Shown: positions 16,525 to 26,510, numbered from the stretch's first letter. The stretch: 64,000 nt of DNA from an uncultured Acidobacteriia bacterium (GCA_903909435.1 CAIVVT010000001.1:62001-126000); one strand, 5' to 3'. Notes: generated by a model not told the origin, from the letters alone. Numbers and translations: made by a program.

Positions 16525-18846
16525 CTACTGCGGCAGCCCGAAGGCAATAACATTAGAGCCGGCCGCGACGGCGATGTACTGCCGCCCGTCCAGCATGTAA
16601 GTCATCGGCGAGGCGTGCCATTCGGCATTCAACTGGAAGTGCCACAGCGGTCTTCCGTTGACCGCGTCTAGCGCCGTGAACGCCCCGTTGTCGTCGCCGA
16701 AGAAGAGCAGATCGGTGGCGGTGCACAGCAGTCCGCCCCAGGCCTGTCCGGGACCAGTCTGCGCGTACTCCCAGGCAATCCTGCCGGTCTGCGGGTCAAG
16801 CGCCCGCACGTATTTCTTCGGCATTTCGTTGGCCACGGCGCGTGCGGAACCGCCATAGAAGGACGCACCGGGTCTCCACCAATCGCTGTTCTTGCTGAAC
16901 ACGTTGCACTTCTCGAGGGCGATCAGGTAGTAGAGGCCGGTGGATGGACTGTAGGCAGGCGACATCCAATTCGTCGCCCCGTCCATGGACGGGCAAACCT
17001 CGGTTCCTTCCACGGTCGGTTCCCACCCATCGCTCAGGATGGGCCGGCCATCGGCGCCGATGCCTTTAGCCCAGGTCAGCTTCCTGACGAACGGAGTCGC
17101 ATTGAGGAACTCTCCCGTTTCGCGATCCAGCACATAGAAGAACCCATTGCGATTGCCTTGCATCAGTAGCTTCCGGGGTCTCCCACGGTACTCAGCATCG
17201 ACCAGCAGCGGGGTCTCCGTGGCGTCCCAATCGTGCAGGTCGTGGGGCGTGAACTGGTAATGCCACTTCAAATTGCCTGAAGCGGGATCGAGCGCCACGA
17301 CGGAGTCCGTGTATAGGTTGTCGCCCTTGCGCTCGTCACCGTTGAAGTCCGGACAAGGATTGCCGACCGGCCACACCAACGTGTCCGTGCTGGCGTCGTA
17401 AGAGCCGGTCATCCAGGTCGCTCCACAGCCATGCTCGAGCGCGCGGCCAATCCAGGTGCGGGCCTCCGGGTCGGTTCGAGTAGGGATGGTCCAGAAGCGC
17501 CAGACCCGCTCACCCGTGGAAGGCTTGTAGGCGGCGAGGAATCCGCGAATACCCTCATCGCCGCCCGAGACTCCCGCTACCACCATGTCGCGAACGACCA
17601 GCGGCGCGGCGGTCGATCCGTAGTGGGCCGAGGAGGGCGCCATCTCGATATCCCACAGCAACGCCCCCGTCAGTCGATGCACCGCGAGCAGATGCGCGTT
17701 GTCAGTGACCAGGAACAGGCGATCTCCCAGCAACGCGACGCCGCGATTGATTCCACCGGCCGCGTCTCCGACCAGTCTCTTAGAGGCAGGACGCGAGTAC
17801 TCCCAGATGTTCCTGCCTGTGCGGGCGTCGAGCGCCGCCACGCGATTCACGCTGGTCACGTACATCACGCCGTCCACTACCAGCGGAGTGACCTCCAGCG
17901 CGTGCCCTTCCACTTGATGCGAGATCCACCGGGGGGCCAGCGCGGAGACATTCGCCGGCGTGATGCCGGTCAAATCGCTGAACCGGTTGCCGCCCAACTG
18001 GCCGTTGTAAGTAGGCCAATCACCCGACTGCGGGTTCACCACACGTTGCCAGGGCACTGCGTCGCCCAGGAGTTCGGGCGGCGGCGCGGGCAAGTCCGCC
18101 AGTTCCCGGGCGTGAGCAAGACAAGCGATCAGATCCGTCTCGTCGGCTGGACTGGCGTGCAGTTCCGGCATGAACGAGTTTGGGTCCCTGGTCAGCGAGG
18201 CGGTCTCGCTCGTCTGCAGCAGATGCAACCTGTGGTCGAAGCCTTGGAGTTGCAGATCAAACCCGCTTTCATTGCGAATGAACCCGCGCAGCGACAGGCC
18301 CGATTTCAGGAGCACCGACGCCACGGCATAACCGGGCAGGCGGCGCTCGCTCGGATGGTGCAATGCCGTGGCCAACTCTGCCAGCGTGAGGCGCGAACCG
18401 ACTTCGGTGAGATCCGGTCCGTCGAGCCCGCCGCGCCCCCGCAGCATGTGGCACTTCGAACAACCAGCCGCACCGAAAAACAGGGCAGCGCCTCGATTCC
18501 CGTCGCCGGCTAACGGCACATTGCGCAGCGGTAGAACGCGCGAGTGCACGAAGCGAACAACGGCCTCCAGTTCGGTCGCGGGCAGTTGGAAGGCGGGCAT
18601 TCCCCTGCCCGGCACCCCGGCAGCGATCAGTGCGCGCACCGACGGTTCACTTTCCAAAAGCGACCGGTCGCGGCTTCCAATCGCCGGCGCCCGCTCGCCC
18701 CCCAACCCGTCTGTGCCGTGACACACCGCGCAGCGCCGGTTGAATGCCAACCGGCCTGACTCCAGCGAATCCCCGGCCTTCGGTGGAAGCGGAGCGCCGA
18801 ATGAGACACCCGCCAGTATGGTCAGGGTTAAGCAGACGCGGGTCAT
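16525..18846 (-). CDS. Cytochrome c - PQQ-dependent dehydrogenase fusion
   Basis: A 773-residue exported quinoprotein. A short signal peptide (TRVCLTLTILAGVSFG) leads into two N-terminal heme c domains: CAVCHG near residue 34 and CSKCHM near 125. From about residue 280 an eight-bladed PQQ propeller follows (DWPTYNGQLGGNRFSDLTGITPANV... , WKYSRP/WEYSRP-type blades, HYQFTPHDLHDWDATETP, WHFQLNAEWHASPMTYMLDG). In most quinohemoproteins the cytochrome is C-terminal; here two hemes precede the propeller. It should oxidise a periplasmic alcohol or sugar and pass electrons through the hemes. ATG 18846 was chosen because the longer frame adds 90 residues without family character and runs into the preceding gene. 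That gene ends 11 bases upstream. Confidence 0.9.
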   Translation of the reverse strand: MTRVCLTLTILAGVSFGAPLPPKAGDSLESGRLAFNRRCAVCHGTDGLGGERAPAIGSRDRSLLESEPSVRALIAAGVPGRGMPAFQLPATELEAVVRFVHSRVLPLRNVPLAGDGNRGAALFFGAAGCSKCHMLRGRGGLDGPDLTEVGSRLTLAELATALHHPSERRLPGYAVASVLLKSGLSLRGFIRNESGFDLQLQGFDHRLHLLQTSETASLTRDPNSFMPELHASPADETDLIACLAHARELADLPAPPPELLGDAVPWQRVVNPQSGDWPTYNGQLGGNRFSDLTGITPANVSALAPRWISHQVEGHALEVTPLVVDGVMYVTSVNRVAALDARTGRNIWEYSRPASKRLVGDAAGGINRGVALLGDRLFLVTDNAHLLAVHRLTGALLWDIEMAPSSAHYGSTAAPLVVRDMVVAGVSGGDEGIRGFLAAYKPSTGERVWRFWTIPTRTDPEARTWIGRALEHGCGATWMTGSYDASTDTLVWPVGNPCPDFNGDERKGDNLYTDSVVALDPASGNLKWHYQFTPHDLHDWDATETPLLVDAEYRGRPRKLLMQGNRNGFFYVLDRETGEFLNATPFVRKLTWAKGIGADGRPILSDGWEPTVEGTEVCPSMDGATNWMSPAYSPSTGLYYLIALEKCNVFSKNSDWWRPGASFYGGSARAVANEMPKKYVRALDPQTGRIAWEYAQTGPGQAWGGLLCTATDLLFFGDDNGAFTALDAVNGRPLWHFQLNAEWHASPMTYMLDGRQYIAVAAGSNVIAFGLPQ

Positions 18847-18857
18847 CTTGAATTGCC

Positions 18858-19637
18858 TCACTTGCCGAACGCCAGAGTACCGAATTGTTCCGGCACATGA
18901 TTCGGATCGCGATTCACGACGCAGGTTGGGTTCCAGCACATGAAGTGCCGCACGGGATCCTCCCCGAGGCCCTCGATGCGATAGAGGTTCGCTCGCCAGA
19001 GGGTTCCCGCGGTGACGGGGTGGCTGGAAATGGCTTTGAGCGGGATGCGCGCGGCTGCGTACCACGTGCGAGTGGTGCGGTCGATGCTGGCCGCGGTCTG
19101 CCAACCCGAACGCCACGTCGAATCGTAGTTTTGCTTGTCGAGATCGATGGCCAGATCGATCCAGTCGCCGGTTGGGGCGATTTCAAATTCCCGGTAGTGC
19201 CGGATATTATCCCAATCATCGCCCAGGAATATCTCCACGACGTCCCGGTCCCACAACTTCAGGCGCGGGCCGCCGCCCAGCGCCGGGAGAAAGAGGTTCA
19301 GATCCATGTACGGGCAAATGAATAACAGGTACAGGTCGGAGTCGGTCCAGAAGCCGCGCACTTCGGTCTTGAACTGCCGGTAGCCGGCCGTGCTGCTGCA
19401 GTCCTTTTCAATGGACGACCGGGCAGCTTGCGCCCATTCAGCCGACTCGGGTTTCGTGTTGAGAGCCGGAGAGTCGCGGCGATGAGGGACCGTGAACCGG
19501 GCCGCTTGCGGCGCTGCTTTGCACGGCGCGGGAGTACCGGGCGCGCCTTCCGGGGAGGCGTGCGCGGCCAGCGTGGCGAACACCCAGCAGCAGACGATAC
19601 TACGAACCATACACACCCGTTGGACGCCGGTCTTCAT
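18858..19637 (-). CDS. Exported carbohydrate-binding family 9-like protein
   Basis: A 259-residue protein with a signal peptide (RSIVCCWVFATLAAHA) and a CBM9/DOMON-like beta-sandwich: RFTVPHRRDSP, FKTEVRGFWTDSDLYLLFICP, LWDRDVVEIFLGDDW, YREFEIAPTGDWIDLAIDL, AARIPLKAI and WRANLYRIEG. The domain resembles CBM9-like proteins that bind sugars or heme-containing partners. ATG 19610 is an equally good start. It precedes the cytochrome c/PQQ dehydrogenase by 11 bases, so the two are probably co-expressed and may act together on the same periplasmic substrate. Confidence 0.82.
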   Translation of the reverse strand: MKTGVQRVCMVRSIVCCWVFATLAAHASPEGAPGTPAPCKAAPQAARFTVPHRRDSPALNTKPESAEWAQAARSSIEKDCSSTAGYRQFKTEVRGFWTDSDLYLLFICPYMDLNLFLPALGGGPRLKLWDRDVVEIFLGDDWDNIRHYREFEIAPTGDWIDLAIDLDKQNYDSTWRSGWQTAASIDRTTRTWYAAARIPLKAISSHPVTAGTLWRANLYRIEGLGEDPVRHFMCWNPTCVVNRDPNHVPEQFGTLAFGK

Positions 19638-19820
19638 AGGGCGAGATGCTAGCACAAACGCGACCCGCTGCGTGCATCCAATGAACCCGGGATCCGCGTA
19701 CAAGCGCTTGCAGCAGGCAGTCCGCACTCACCGACTGTGCCTCATCGGCACCCGACTGCCGAGGATGGACGATGCCGGTGGAAGACGATTCGGCAGCGAA
19801 ATGCAGGGGACTGATTATTC

Positions 19821-19849
19821 TTGACTTTTGCTTACGCTGACTTTACTAT
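19821..19849 (+). promoter_or_regulatory. Sigma70-type promoter of the Oar-like receptor gene
   Basis: TTGACT at 19821-19826 and TACTAT at 19844-19849 are separated by exactly 17 bases, close to the housekeeping consensus. Transcription would start near 19856, 26 bases before the ATG, leaving room for the GGAG ribosome binding site at 19870-19873. Confidence 0.7.
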
Positions 19850-19881
19850 TCTTCAAATCTCTTCTCCGCGGAGTTAAGAAC

Positions 19882-22800
19882 ATGCTGCTACGAAAATCGT
19901 GTCTGGTGGTCTGTCTAAGTGTCATCCTCGCCGGGGTCGTTCGGGCCGATGTGACTGGTTCGATTCTAGGCGTTGTCCGTGACAAGTCAGCAGCCTCGAT
20001 CGTCGGGGCCAGAGTTATTGCTACGAATATCGAAACGAACCTCTCGAAGGAGTCGCCTTCGGGAGTCGATGGCGAGTACCGAATTCTAGCATTGCCTGCG
20101 GGCACATATCGCGTGGAGGCCTCCGCTCCTGGTTTTGAGCAATTCGTGCAAACCGGAGTTGTGGTCAATGTGAATGACCGCTACCGGGTGGATATCACAT
20201 TGCAGGTGGGCAGCATCGAACAGAAGGTGAGCGTCGAGGCAAATTCCGTCCAGGTGGAAACGGAGAGTACGCAAGTCGGCCAGGTCGTCGAGACAAAGCA
20301 ACTGCTGGCGCTTCCTCTGAACGGCCGCAGTTACCTCGACCTGCTGGGGTTGCAGGCCGGAGTCGCGCCGACTACCTCCGGTTCCATGCAGCAGGACCGC
20401 GCTGTTTCCGGCGGCCTTTCGACAGGCAATGTTTCAGTCAACGGCCAGCGGGAAACCGCGAATGCATTCCTGGTGAATGGTGGCGACGTCAGCGAGGGGC
20501 GCAACCTGGGAGCGGGCGTGGTTCCCAACCTCGACTCGATTGCGGAATTCCGCCTCATCACGAACTCGTTCGACGCGGAATACGGCAAGTTCAGCGGCAG
20601 TGTCATGAATGCCATCACCAAGTCCGGTACCAACGGCGTTCACGGTGCGGTGTTTGAATTCCTGCGCAACGACAAGTTAGACGCCCGGAACTTCTTTGAC
20701 CCAGGCAAAGCGGAGTTGCGCCGCAACCAGTTCGGCTACGCCGTGGGCGGCCCGTTCGTCAAGAACAAGCTGTTTTGGTTCACCGACTATCAGGGTACGC
20801 GCCAGGTAGCCGGGGCCAGCACCGGGTTGGTGACCGTGCCCACACTGGCTGAGCGCAGCGGCAATTTCGACCCCGGCGCGTTCCTGGATCCCAACGGCAA
20901 CCCGCAGGTGGTGAAGGGAGCGTATTGGGCGCAAGTGCTGTCTCAGCGGCTGGGGTATGGCGTATCCAATGGCGAGGCTTACGGCGGCTGCACCGCACCG
21001 GGCGATTGTGTCTTCCCGAACGGCGTAATCCCTTCAAAGGCGTTCGCGAAACCCGTGCCGGCCCTGTTGAAGTACATTCCTTTGCCGAATCAGGGCGCGA
21101 GCACATTCGCCGATTCAAGTCAGAAGAAGACAGTGAATGACGACAAGCAGGGCCAGCGCGTCGATTTCATCAATGAGAAGACGGGCAACTGGTCGTTCTA
21201 CTATCACAACGATTCGTCCACCGTTATGGATCCGCTTGCTGCTGCCAGCGTGCCCGGGTTCCCGGCCACTACGCCGACCCGCGCCCAACTGGGAACGATG
21301 AGCAACGTCAAGACATTTGGGCCGACAGCGGTAAACGAGTTTCGCGCAAGCTTCTTCCGGACGGCGACGATCACAGGCAAGCCGGGGGGGAGCTTTGCCA
21401 AACTGGCTGACCTGGGCTTTGTCACGGGAATAGGAACACTCGGGATCAACCCCTCCGGCCCTGCCGGTTTCCCCCAGACCGTTCCGCCGATGTACTTCAA
21501 TAACTTCTCAATTGGCGTTCCCACTCTGACCACCCGACAGCCTGACAATACCTGGCACCTCTCCGACGGTTTCTCGAAGGTCCTCGGATCGCACAGTCTC
21601 AAGTTTGGCGGCGAGTATCGCTACTTGCAGGTGAATGAGCGCAACACTTGTGCGCCCAACGGTGACTTCAGCTTCAACGGCAACGAGACAGGCAGTGACA
21701 TTGCCGATTTTCTCCTCGGCGCCCCTGCCAGTTACAACCAATGCAGCCAGCAGTTCCTCGATTCCCGGTCCCACTACGGGGGAGCATTTATCCAGGACGC
21801 TTACAAGGTGAAATCGAATCTCACGGTGAACCTGGGCTTGCGCTGGGAGTTCAGCATGCCCTGGTACGACACACAGGGCAAGATCGAGACAATCGTCCCC
21901 GGGCTGCAGTCAACTCAGTTTCCGACTGCGCCGCTCGGATGGGTGGTCCCGGGAGATCCTGGGATACCGAAGACCCTCGCGCCGACCAAGTACAACAACT
22001 TTGGCCCGCGCGTCGGCATCGCCTACTCGCCGGGCTTCAGCGATGGCGTGCTGGGTAAAGTCTTCGGAGGCCCGGGCAAGACCAGCATTCGCGCGTCCTT
22101 TGGTATCTATTACACGTCTATCGAAGACCTGAATCTGTTCTATGAGGTTGGCGACGCACCCTTTGGTTTGTATTGGGTGAGCCCGGTACCGCCGATGCTG
22201 GATCAGCCATTTCAGACTCGCTCCGACGGTACTTCGCAGACTCAGCGTTTTCCGTTCCATTTCCCGACTCCCGGTGATCCGGCAAACAAAACTCTGGACT
22301 ATTCAACTTACTTGCCGATCTCTTATTCGCCGGGATACTCCATCCACAACCGCCTGCCCTATGCGGAGCATTACAACTTCTCGATCCAGCGGGAATTGAC
22401 GCGAGCCACTGTCATGACACTCGCCTTCGTGGGAACGCAAGGCCACCGTCTGATCTCGCAGTATGACGCAAATCCGGGCGACCCCAACCTATGTCTCAAG
22501 TTGAATCAGATGGGAGCGACTCCCACTTGCGGCCCAGGTCTGGAATCATCCGCTTTCACGCTACCTGATGGCTCACAAGTGCTGGGCACCCGCACCGCCC
22601 TCGGCCCAGCGTTCGGATACGGGAACAGCTACACCTCGAACATCGCTAATTCCAATTACAACTCGCTGCAGATCAGCGTCGAGCGGAAAGCGGCCGACGT
22701 CACGTTGTTGGCCGCGTACACTTACTCGAAGGCAATTGACGATGGATCCGGGTTTAATGACTGGGTCAATTTCACCAATTACCGCTTGAGCCGGTCGCTA

Positions 22801-23349
22801 TCCTCTTATGACCTCACTCACAACTTCGTGCTGAGCTATAACTGGGCCGTTCCGTTTGCCAGGGCTTTCCGCTCTGCTCCGAAGCGGCTGGTCAATGGGT
22901 GGAACCTGGTAGGCATCAGTCGTTTCTCCTCCGGCTTTCCAGTCGGTCTGAGTCAAAGCGGCGACGTTTCCCTCTACGGCAGCGGCAACACCGACGTACC
23001 GGACGTCGTCGGCAGTGTGAAGATTCAGGATCCGCGCAAGGCAGGACCCAACGGGGCCAACACCTACTTTCTCCCTGACGCCTTCGCCTCCGGTCAGCCC
23101 GGCCACTTCGGCACGTCCAACCGGCGCTTTTTCCATGGCCCCGGAATCCTGAATACGGATTTTGCGCTCAGCAAGACGACCGCCATCACGGAGCACAGCG
23201 CCGTGGAAATCCGAGGCGAGTTCTTCAACGTCTTCAACCACGCGCAGTTTAGTAACCCGAACGGGAACTACAGCAGTTCCAACTTCGGGGTAGTGACCAG
23301 CGCGAGGGATCCGCGCATCGGACAGATCAGCATGAAGGTCATCTGGTAG
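19882..23349 (+). CDS. Oar-like TonB-dependent outer membrane receptor
   Basis: A 1155-residue outer-membrane protein. The signal peptide (LLRKSCLVVCLSVILAGVVRA) is followed by a carboxypeptidase-regulatory-like beta domain at about 22-105 (GSILGVVRDKSAASIVGARV, GEYRILALPAGTYRVEASAPG). A plug-like segment comes next (LPLNGRSYLDLLGLQAGV, VNGQRETANAFLVNGGD, SGTNGVHGAVFEFLRND), and a long 22-strand-type barrel ends in an aromatic tail (QISMKVIW). This architecture is greatly expanded in Acidobacteria and is assumed to import polymers or large ligands. The chosen ATG lies eight bases after GGAG and downstream of a near-consensus promoter. A TPR protein follows 46 bases later. Confidence 0.93.
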   Translation: MLLRKSCLVVCLSVILAGVVRADVTGSILGVVRDKSAASIVGARVIATNIETNLSKESPSGVDGEYRILALPAGTYRVEASAPGFEQFVQTGVVVNVNDRYRVDITLQVGSIEQKVSVEANSVQVETESTQVGQVVETKQLLALPLNGRSYLDLLGLQAGVAPTTSGSMQQDRAVSGGLSTGNVSVNGQRETANAFLVNGGDVSEGRNLGAGVVPNLDSIAEFRLITNSFDAEYGKFSGSVMNAITKSGTNGVHGAVFEFLRNDKLDARNFFDPGKAELRRNQFGYAVGGPFVKNKLFWFTDYQGTRQVAGASTGLVTVPTLAERSGNFDPGAFLDPNGNPQVVKGAYWAQVLSQRLGYGVSNGEAYGGCTAPGDCVFPNGVIPSKAFAKPVPALLKYIPLPNQGASTFADSSQKKTVNDDKQGQRVDFINEKTGNWSFYYHNDSSTVMDPLAAASVPGFPATTPTRAQLGTMSNVKTFGPTAVNEFRASFFRTATITGKPGGSFAKLADLGFVTGIGTLGINPSGPAGFPQTVPPMYFNNFSIGVPTLTTRQPDNTWHLSDGFSKVLGSHSLKFGGEYRYLQVNERNTCAPNGDFSFNGNETGSDIADFLLGAPASYNQCSQQFLDSRSHYGGAFIQDAYKVKSNLTVNLGLRWEFSMPWYDTQGKIETIVPGLQSTQFPTAPLGWVVPGDPGIPKTLAPTKYNNFGPRVGIAYSPGFSDGVLGKVFGGPGKTSIRASFGIYYTSIEDLNLFYEVGDAPFGLYWVSPVPPMLDQPFQTRSDGTSQTQRFPFHFPTPGDPANKTLDYSTYLPISYSPGYSIHNRLPYAEHYNFSIQRELTRATVMTLAFVGTQGHRLISQYDANPGDPNLCLKLNQMGATPTCGPGLESSAFTLPDGSQVLGTRTALGPAFGYGNSYTSNIANSNYNSLQISVERKAADVTLLAAYTYSKAIDDGSGFNDWVNFTNYRLSRSLSSYDLTHNFVLSYNWAVPFARAFRSAPKRLVNGWNLVGISRFSSGFPVGLSQSGDVSLYGSGNTDVPDVVGSVKIQDPRKAGPNGANTYFLPDAFASGQPGHFGTSNRRFFHGPGILNTDFALSKTTAITEHSAVEIRGEFFNVFNHAQFSNPNGNYSSSNFGVVTSARDPRIGQISMKVIW

Positions 23350-23395
23350 CATCGTGGTTTCCCGGATCTTCTCGAATTCCGGGAAGCCACGTTGC

Positions 23396-25132
23396 ATGCC
23401 TCCGAAGTCGATCTCAACCCTGCTCTTCTGCTGCGCTGTTTGCCTCCAGGCCGGCTGGGCTCAGACGGCGGGGGAATTGCGTGCGAAGGCGGAGGGTTAT
23501 TCAAAGCTCAAGCAGTGGTCAAGCGCCATTGAGGTTTATCGCAAGGCGCTTGTACTTGAACCGGACAACCCACAGACCAATTTCGATCTCGCGCTGGCGT
23601 TAGAACAAACCCACGATTCCAAGTCGGCGGCCGCTCAATTTGAAACCGCGATTCGCCTGCGTCCTGGATGGCCGGCTGTGCACTTTGGGCTGGCTCGTGC
23701 GCTCCACGACCGGCGTGACGACATCGGGGCCAAAGCTGAACTGCAGCGCGCGATCGAACTCGACCCCAACGACGCGCCCACACGCGCGTACTACGGCGGA
23801 CTGCTCCTGGCGCAGGGCAACGCAAAGGCCGCCGTGGAGCAATTCCAAGTGGCGCAGGCACTTCGGCCTGGGGACTCCGATTCGGCTCGCATGCTAGCGC
23901 GTTCCTATTTGCAGGCGGGTTTACCGGCCCAGGCCATTGATGCCTTTCGCAAGCATCTGCTCAGACGCCCCATCGATGCGGAGGCGCGCTACTACTTGGG
24001 CGTTGCCTTCGGCCAGCAGGGCGACCTGACTGCAGCTACCGGTGAATTCAAGCAGGCGATCGCCCTGCGCCCCGGCTTTGGGCCAGCTCATCACGCCCTC
24101 GGTGTTGCGTTGAGGCGGCAGGGGGACGACGCTGGCGCTTTGCGCGAATTCCAAAGCGCGGTGAAGCTGATGCCGGACGACCCCGTCGCCTTTTGCGATC
24201 TCGGGCAGGAGCTCAAAGCGGCCGGCGAGAATGCGGTGGCGATTGAGGCCCTGCGCCGCGCCCTGGCGTTGCGGCCCGACTACGAGCGGGCCCACTATTC
24301 GTTGGGGCTGGTCCTGGCACGGCAGGGCAATCACCTCCCGGCGACCAGAGAGATGCAGCGGGTGGCCGACGCCAAGCGCGCGCGAACCGAAGATGCAGTG
24401 GCCAGGAAGCACGTGCTGAATGGCGTCGCTCAACTCAAACTCCAGGAGTGGAGCACGGCCCTCGGTGAGTTTCAGGAGGCGGCGAAAGCCAACCCCGCGC
24501 TACCCGACAGCTACTACTACGAGGGTGTCGCGTACGAGCGCCTGGAGAGGCCCGCCGAGGCGGAGAGGGCCTATCTACAAGCACTGTCTGTTGCTTCGGA
24601 TTACGCTCCCGCGCACATGGGGCTGGGCGTCCTCCACGCGCGTATGGGCAAGCTGCAACCGGCACTCGATCAATTGCAGCAGGCTGTGCTGTGCGATCCG
24701 GATCTGACCGAGGCACACTACAACCTGGCGCTCGTTCAGATCTCCTCAGGCAAACTCCCCGAAGCCGCGCGAGAGCTTAGCGAGGCCATCGCGCTGCAAC
24801 CCGGCAACCTCGATGCCAGAATGCAGTTCGGGCTCGTGCTCATGCAGACCAACGACCTGGATCAGGCCGCCGAGGTCTACCAGGGCATTGTCCAGCGCTA
24901 TCCCGAGTCCGCCGAAGCCCAAAACAACCTGGGTCTCGTCTGTCTGCGCGCAGGCCACCTCCCGCAGGCCCGCCACGCACTGGAAGAGGCCGTCCGCCGC
25001 AAGCCGGACTATGCGGCTGCTCACTACAATCTCGCCCTGACGCTGCAAGCGGCCGGCGAGTCGCAGTCTGCTCGCAGTGAGTTCGACGCCGCCTTTCGTT
25101 TGGATCCGCAACTGCGCGAGACGGAACACTGA
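23396..25132 (+). CDS. Exported tetratricopeptide repeat protein
   Basis: A 578-residue protein: signal peptide (ISTLLFCCAVCLQAGWA) then about fifteen 34-residue TPR units covering nearly the whole chain. Typical units include YRKALVLEPDNPQTNFDLALAL, and AIALRPGFGPAHHALGVALRR. Two units (about 320-350) are degenerate and charged. TPR solenoids are protein-binding scaffolds. The gene follows the Oar-like receptor by 46 bases, so the product is probably a periplasmic partner of it. ATG 23396 was chosen for the signal peptide and the upstream GGGAAG. Confidence 0.88.
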   Translation: MPPKSISTLLFCCAVCLQAGWAQTAGELRAKAEGYSKLKQWSSAIEVYRKALVLEPDNPQTNFDLALALEQTHDSKSAAAQFETAIRLRPGWPAVHFGLARALHDRRDDIGAKAELQRAIELDPNDAPTRAYYGGLLLAQGNAKAAVEQFQVAQALRPGDSDSARMLARSYLQAGLPAQAIDAFRKHLLRRPIDAEARYYLGVAFGQQGDLTAATGEFKQAIALRPGFGPAHHALGVALRRQGDDAGALREFQSAVKLMPDDPVAFCDLGQELKAAGENAVAIEALRRALALRPDYERAHYSLGLVLARQGNHLPATREMQRVADAKRARTEDAVARKHVLNGVAQLKLQEWSTALGEFQEAAKANPALPDSYYYEGVAYERLERPAEAERAYLQALSVASDYAPAHMGLGVLHARMGKLQPALDQLQQAVLCDPDLTEAHYNLALVQISSGKLPEAARELSEAIALQPGNLDARMQFGLVLMQTNDLDQAAEVYQGIVQRYPESAEAQNNLGLVCLRAGHLPQARHALEEAVRRKPDYAAAHYNLALTLQAAGESQSARSEFDAAFRLDPQLRETEH

Positions 25133-25173
25133 GCTGGTTTTTCAGTTCGCGAGCTAGCTTCTAGCGCTTCGAT

Positions 25174-26433
25174 CTATTTGGAGGGTGCCGAGTCGCGCTT
25201 CGCGTAGTGGGAGCCTTTCCAGTCCTGGGCCGCGCGGCCGTTGCGGTCCCACATGACTTCGCCTCCCTTGATTGTCACCTCGGCACGCAACCGCCTCGTC
25301 CCGTCGAATCTCGCCCCCGCGCAATCGAGAAAACCAAACTGGCCCTCTTCCAGCCGCAAGACTGTCACATCCGCGATGGCTCCTGGCGACAGTTGGCCGA
25401 GTTCTTCGTGATGGATCTCCCGAGCCGGATTCCACGTGGACATCTCGATCACTTTCTGGAGCGGGGCTCCAAGGTTGAGGATCTTCGACATCGTTTCCGT
25501 GAGATCCTTCATGCCGGCATTCATGCTGCCTGTATGCAAGTCTGTCGAGATCGAATCCGGCCAGAAACCCGCGCGCGTTGCGGGCACGGCCACGTTCCAG
25601 TTGAAGCTGCCCCGACCGTGTCCAACGTCGAAAAGAATGCCACGCTTGCGGCCGGCTTGCATTGCGGGGTTCAGCGTGCCGTCGGAAAGTACCTCGTCGC
25701 GCAGTCCCGAGTAACAATGCGTGTAGATATCCCCCGGGCGGAGTTTATCCATGAACAGCCTGGAGATGTTGCGCTCCTCATTGATGTTGCCAAAGTCGAC
25801 CATCACGGGCAGGTGTGTCAGCTCTCCCGCCCTCACTGCACCCTCCACCGCAGGCCAGCCCTTACCTGTGTAATGCGCTGTCTTGAACCCGACGACAACG
25901 TCGGAGTTCTTGCGCGCGATTTCGGCTGAGCGCTCCGGGTTCATGTCGGCGGGATCTGACTCCGGCGCAGTGCTCATTCCGGAGCCGACGATATTCACGA
26001 AGGCCAGGATGCGCGTCTGCGCACGGTCGATCACGCGCTGCCGGAAGTCAGCGAAATTGCGCCAACCCGCTGTGCCCGCATCCACCATTGTGGTCACGCC
26101 CGTACGGAACGAGAAGGTGTCCGGATAGACGCTGGAGTCACCGGTAAGGACCCCCTTCATGCCGGTTCCGGCGTAGACGTGTGCGTGGATGTCGATCAAC
26201 CCCGGCGTTACCAGGAGCCCCGAGGCATCGACGCTCCGCTTGGCCTGCCCGGCCGGAATGGACGGTGCGACAAGCGCGATCCTCCCGCCGGCAATAGCAA
26301 CGTCGGCAGCCGCATCGATGTTGTTCTTGGGGTCAATGACGTGCCCACCCCGGATCAGCAGATCGTACTGCTGAGCTTGAGCAGTGATAGCAACAACCGT
26401 CAAGGCAATCACATAGCGCAACATAGGGAGCAT
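25174..26433 (-). CDS. Exported amidohydrolase / deacetylase family metalloenzyme
   Basis: A 419-residue amidohydrolase-superfamily protein with a signal peptide (LRYVIALTVVAITAQA). Metal-site residues are visible: H83 and H85 in DIHAH, a lysine in VGFKTAH that would be the carboxylated bridge, the YTHCYSG histidine, and the DVGHGRG and STDLH motifs. A terminal beta domain is formed by both ends (YDLLIRGGHVID, GAIADVTVLRLEEG). This pattern matches the amidohydrolase/deacetylase group that acts on N-acetylated or cyclic amide substrates; the substrate is unknown. It ends 42 bases from the TPR gene on the opposite strand. The ATG three codons later is an alternative start. Confidence 0.88.
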   Translation of the reverse strand: MLPMLRYVIALTVVAITAQAQQYDLLIRGGHVIDPKNNIDAAADVAIAGGRIALVAPSIPAGQAKRSVDASGLLVTPGLIDIHAHVYAGTGMKGVLTGDSSVYPDTFSFRTGVTTMVDAGTAGWRNFADFRQRVIDRAQTRILAFVNIVGSGMSTAPESDPADMNPERSAEIARKNSDVVVGFKTAHYTGKGWPAVEGAVRAGELTHLPVMVDFGNINEERNISRLFMDKLRPGDIYTHCYSGLRDEVLSDGTLNPAMQAGRKRGILFDVGHGRGSFNWNVAVPATRAGFWPDSISTDLHTGSMNAGMKDLTETMSKILNLGAPLQKVIEMSTWNPAREIHHEELGQLSPGAIADVTVLRLEEGQFGFLDCAGARFDGTRRLRAEVTIKGGEVMWDRNGRAAQDWKGSHYAKRDSAPSK

Positions 26434-26510
26434 CCTAGCAGGATGCCGGCTTATATGCTCGTAGGGCGATATGTCTTTGATATGCTGAGGCTCCTGGGGA
26501 TGAAGTGGAA

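Noticed and set aside
18847-19116. N-terminal extension of the PQQ dehydrogenase by 90 residues
   Set aside because: It overlaps the CBM9-like gene out of frame, lacks family character, and the shorter start gives a signal peptide.
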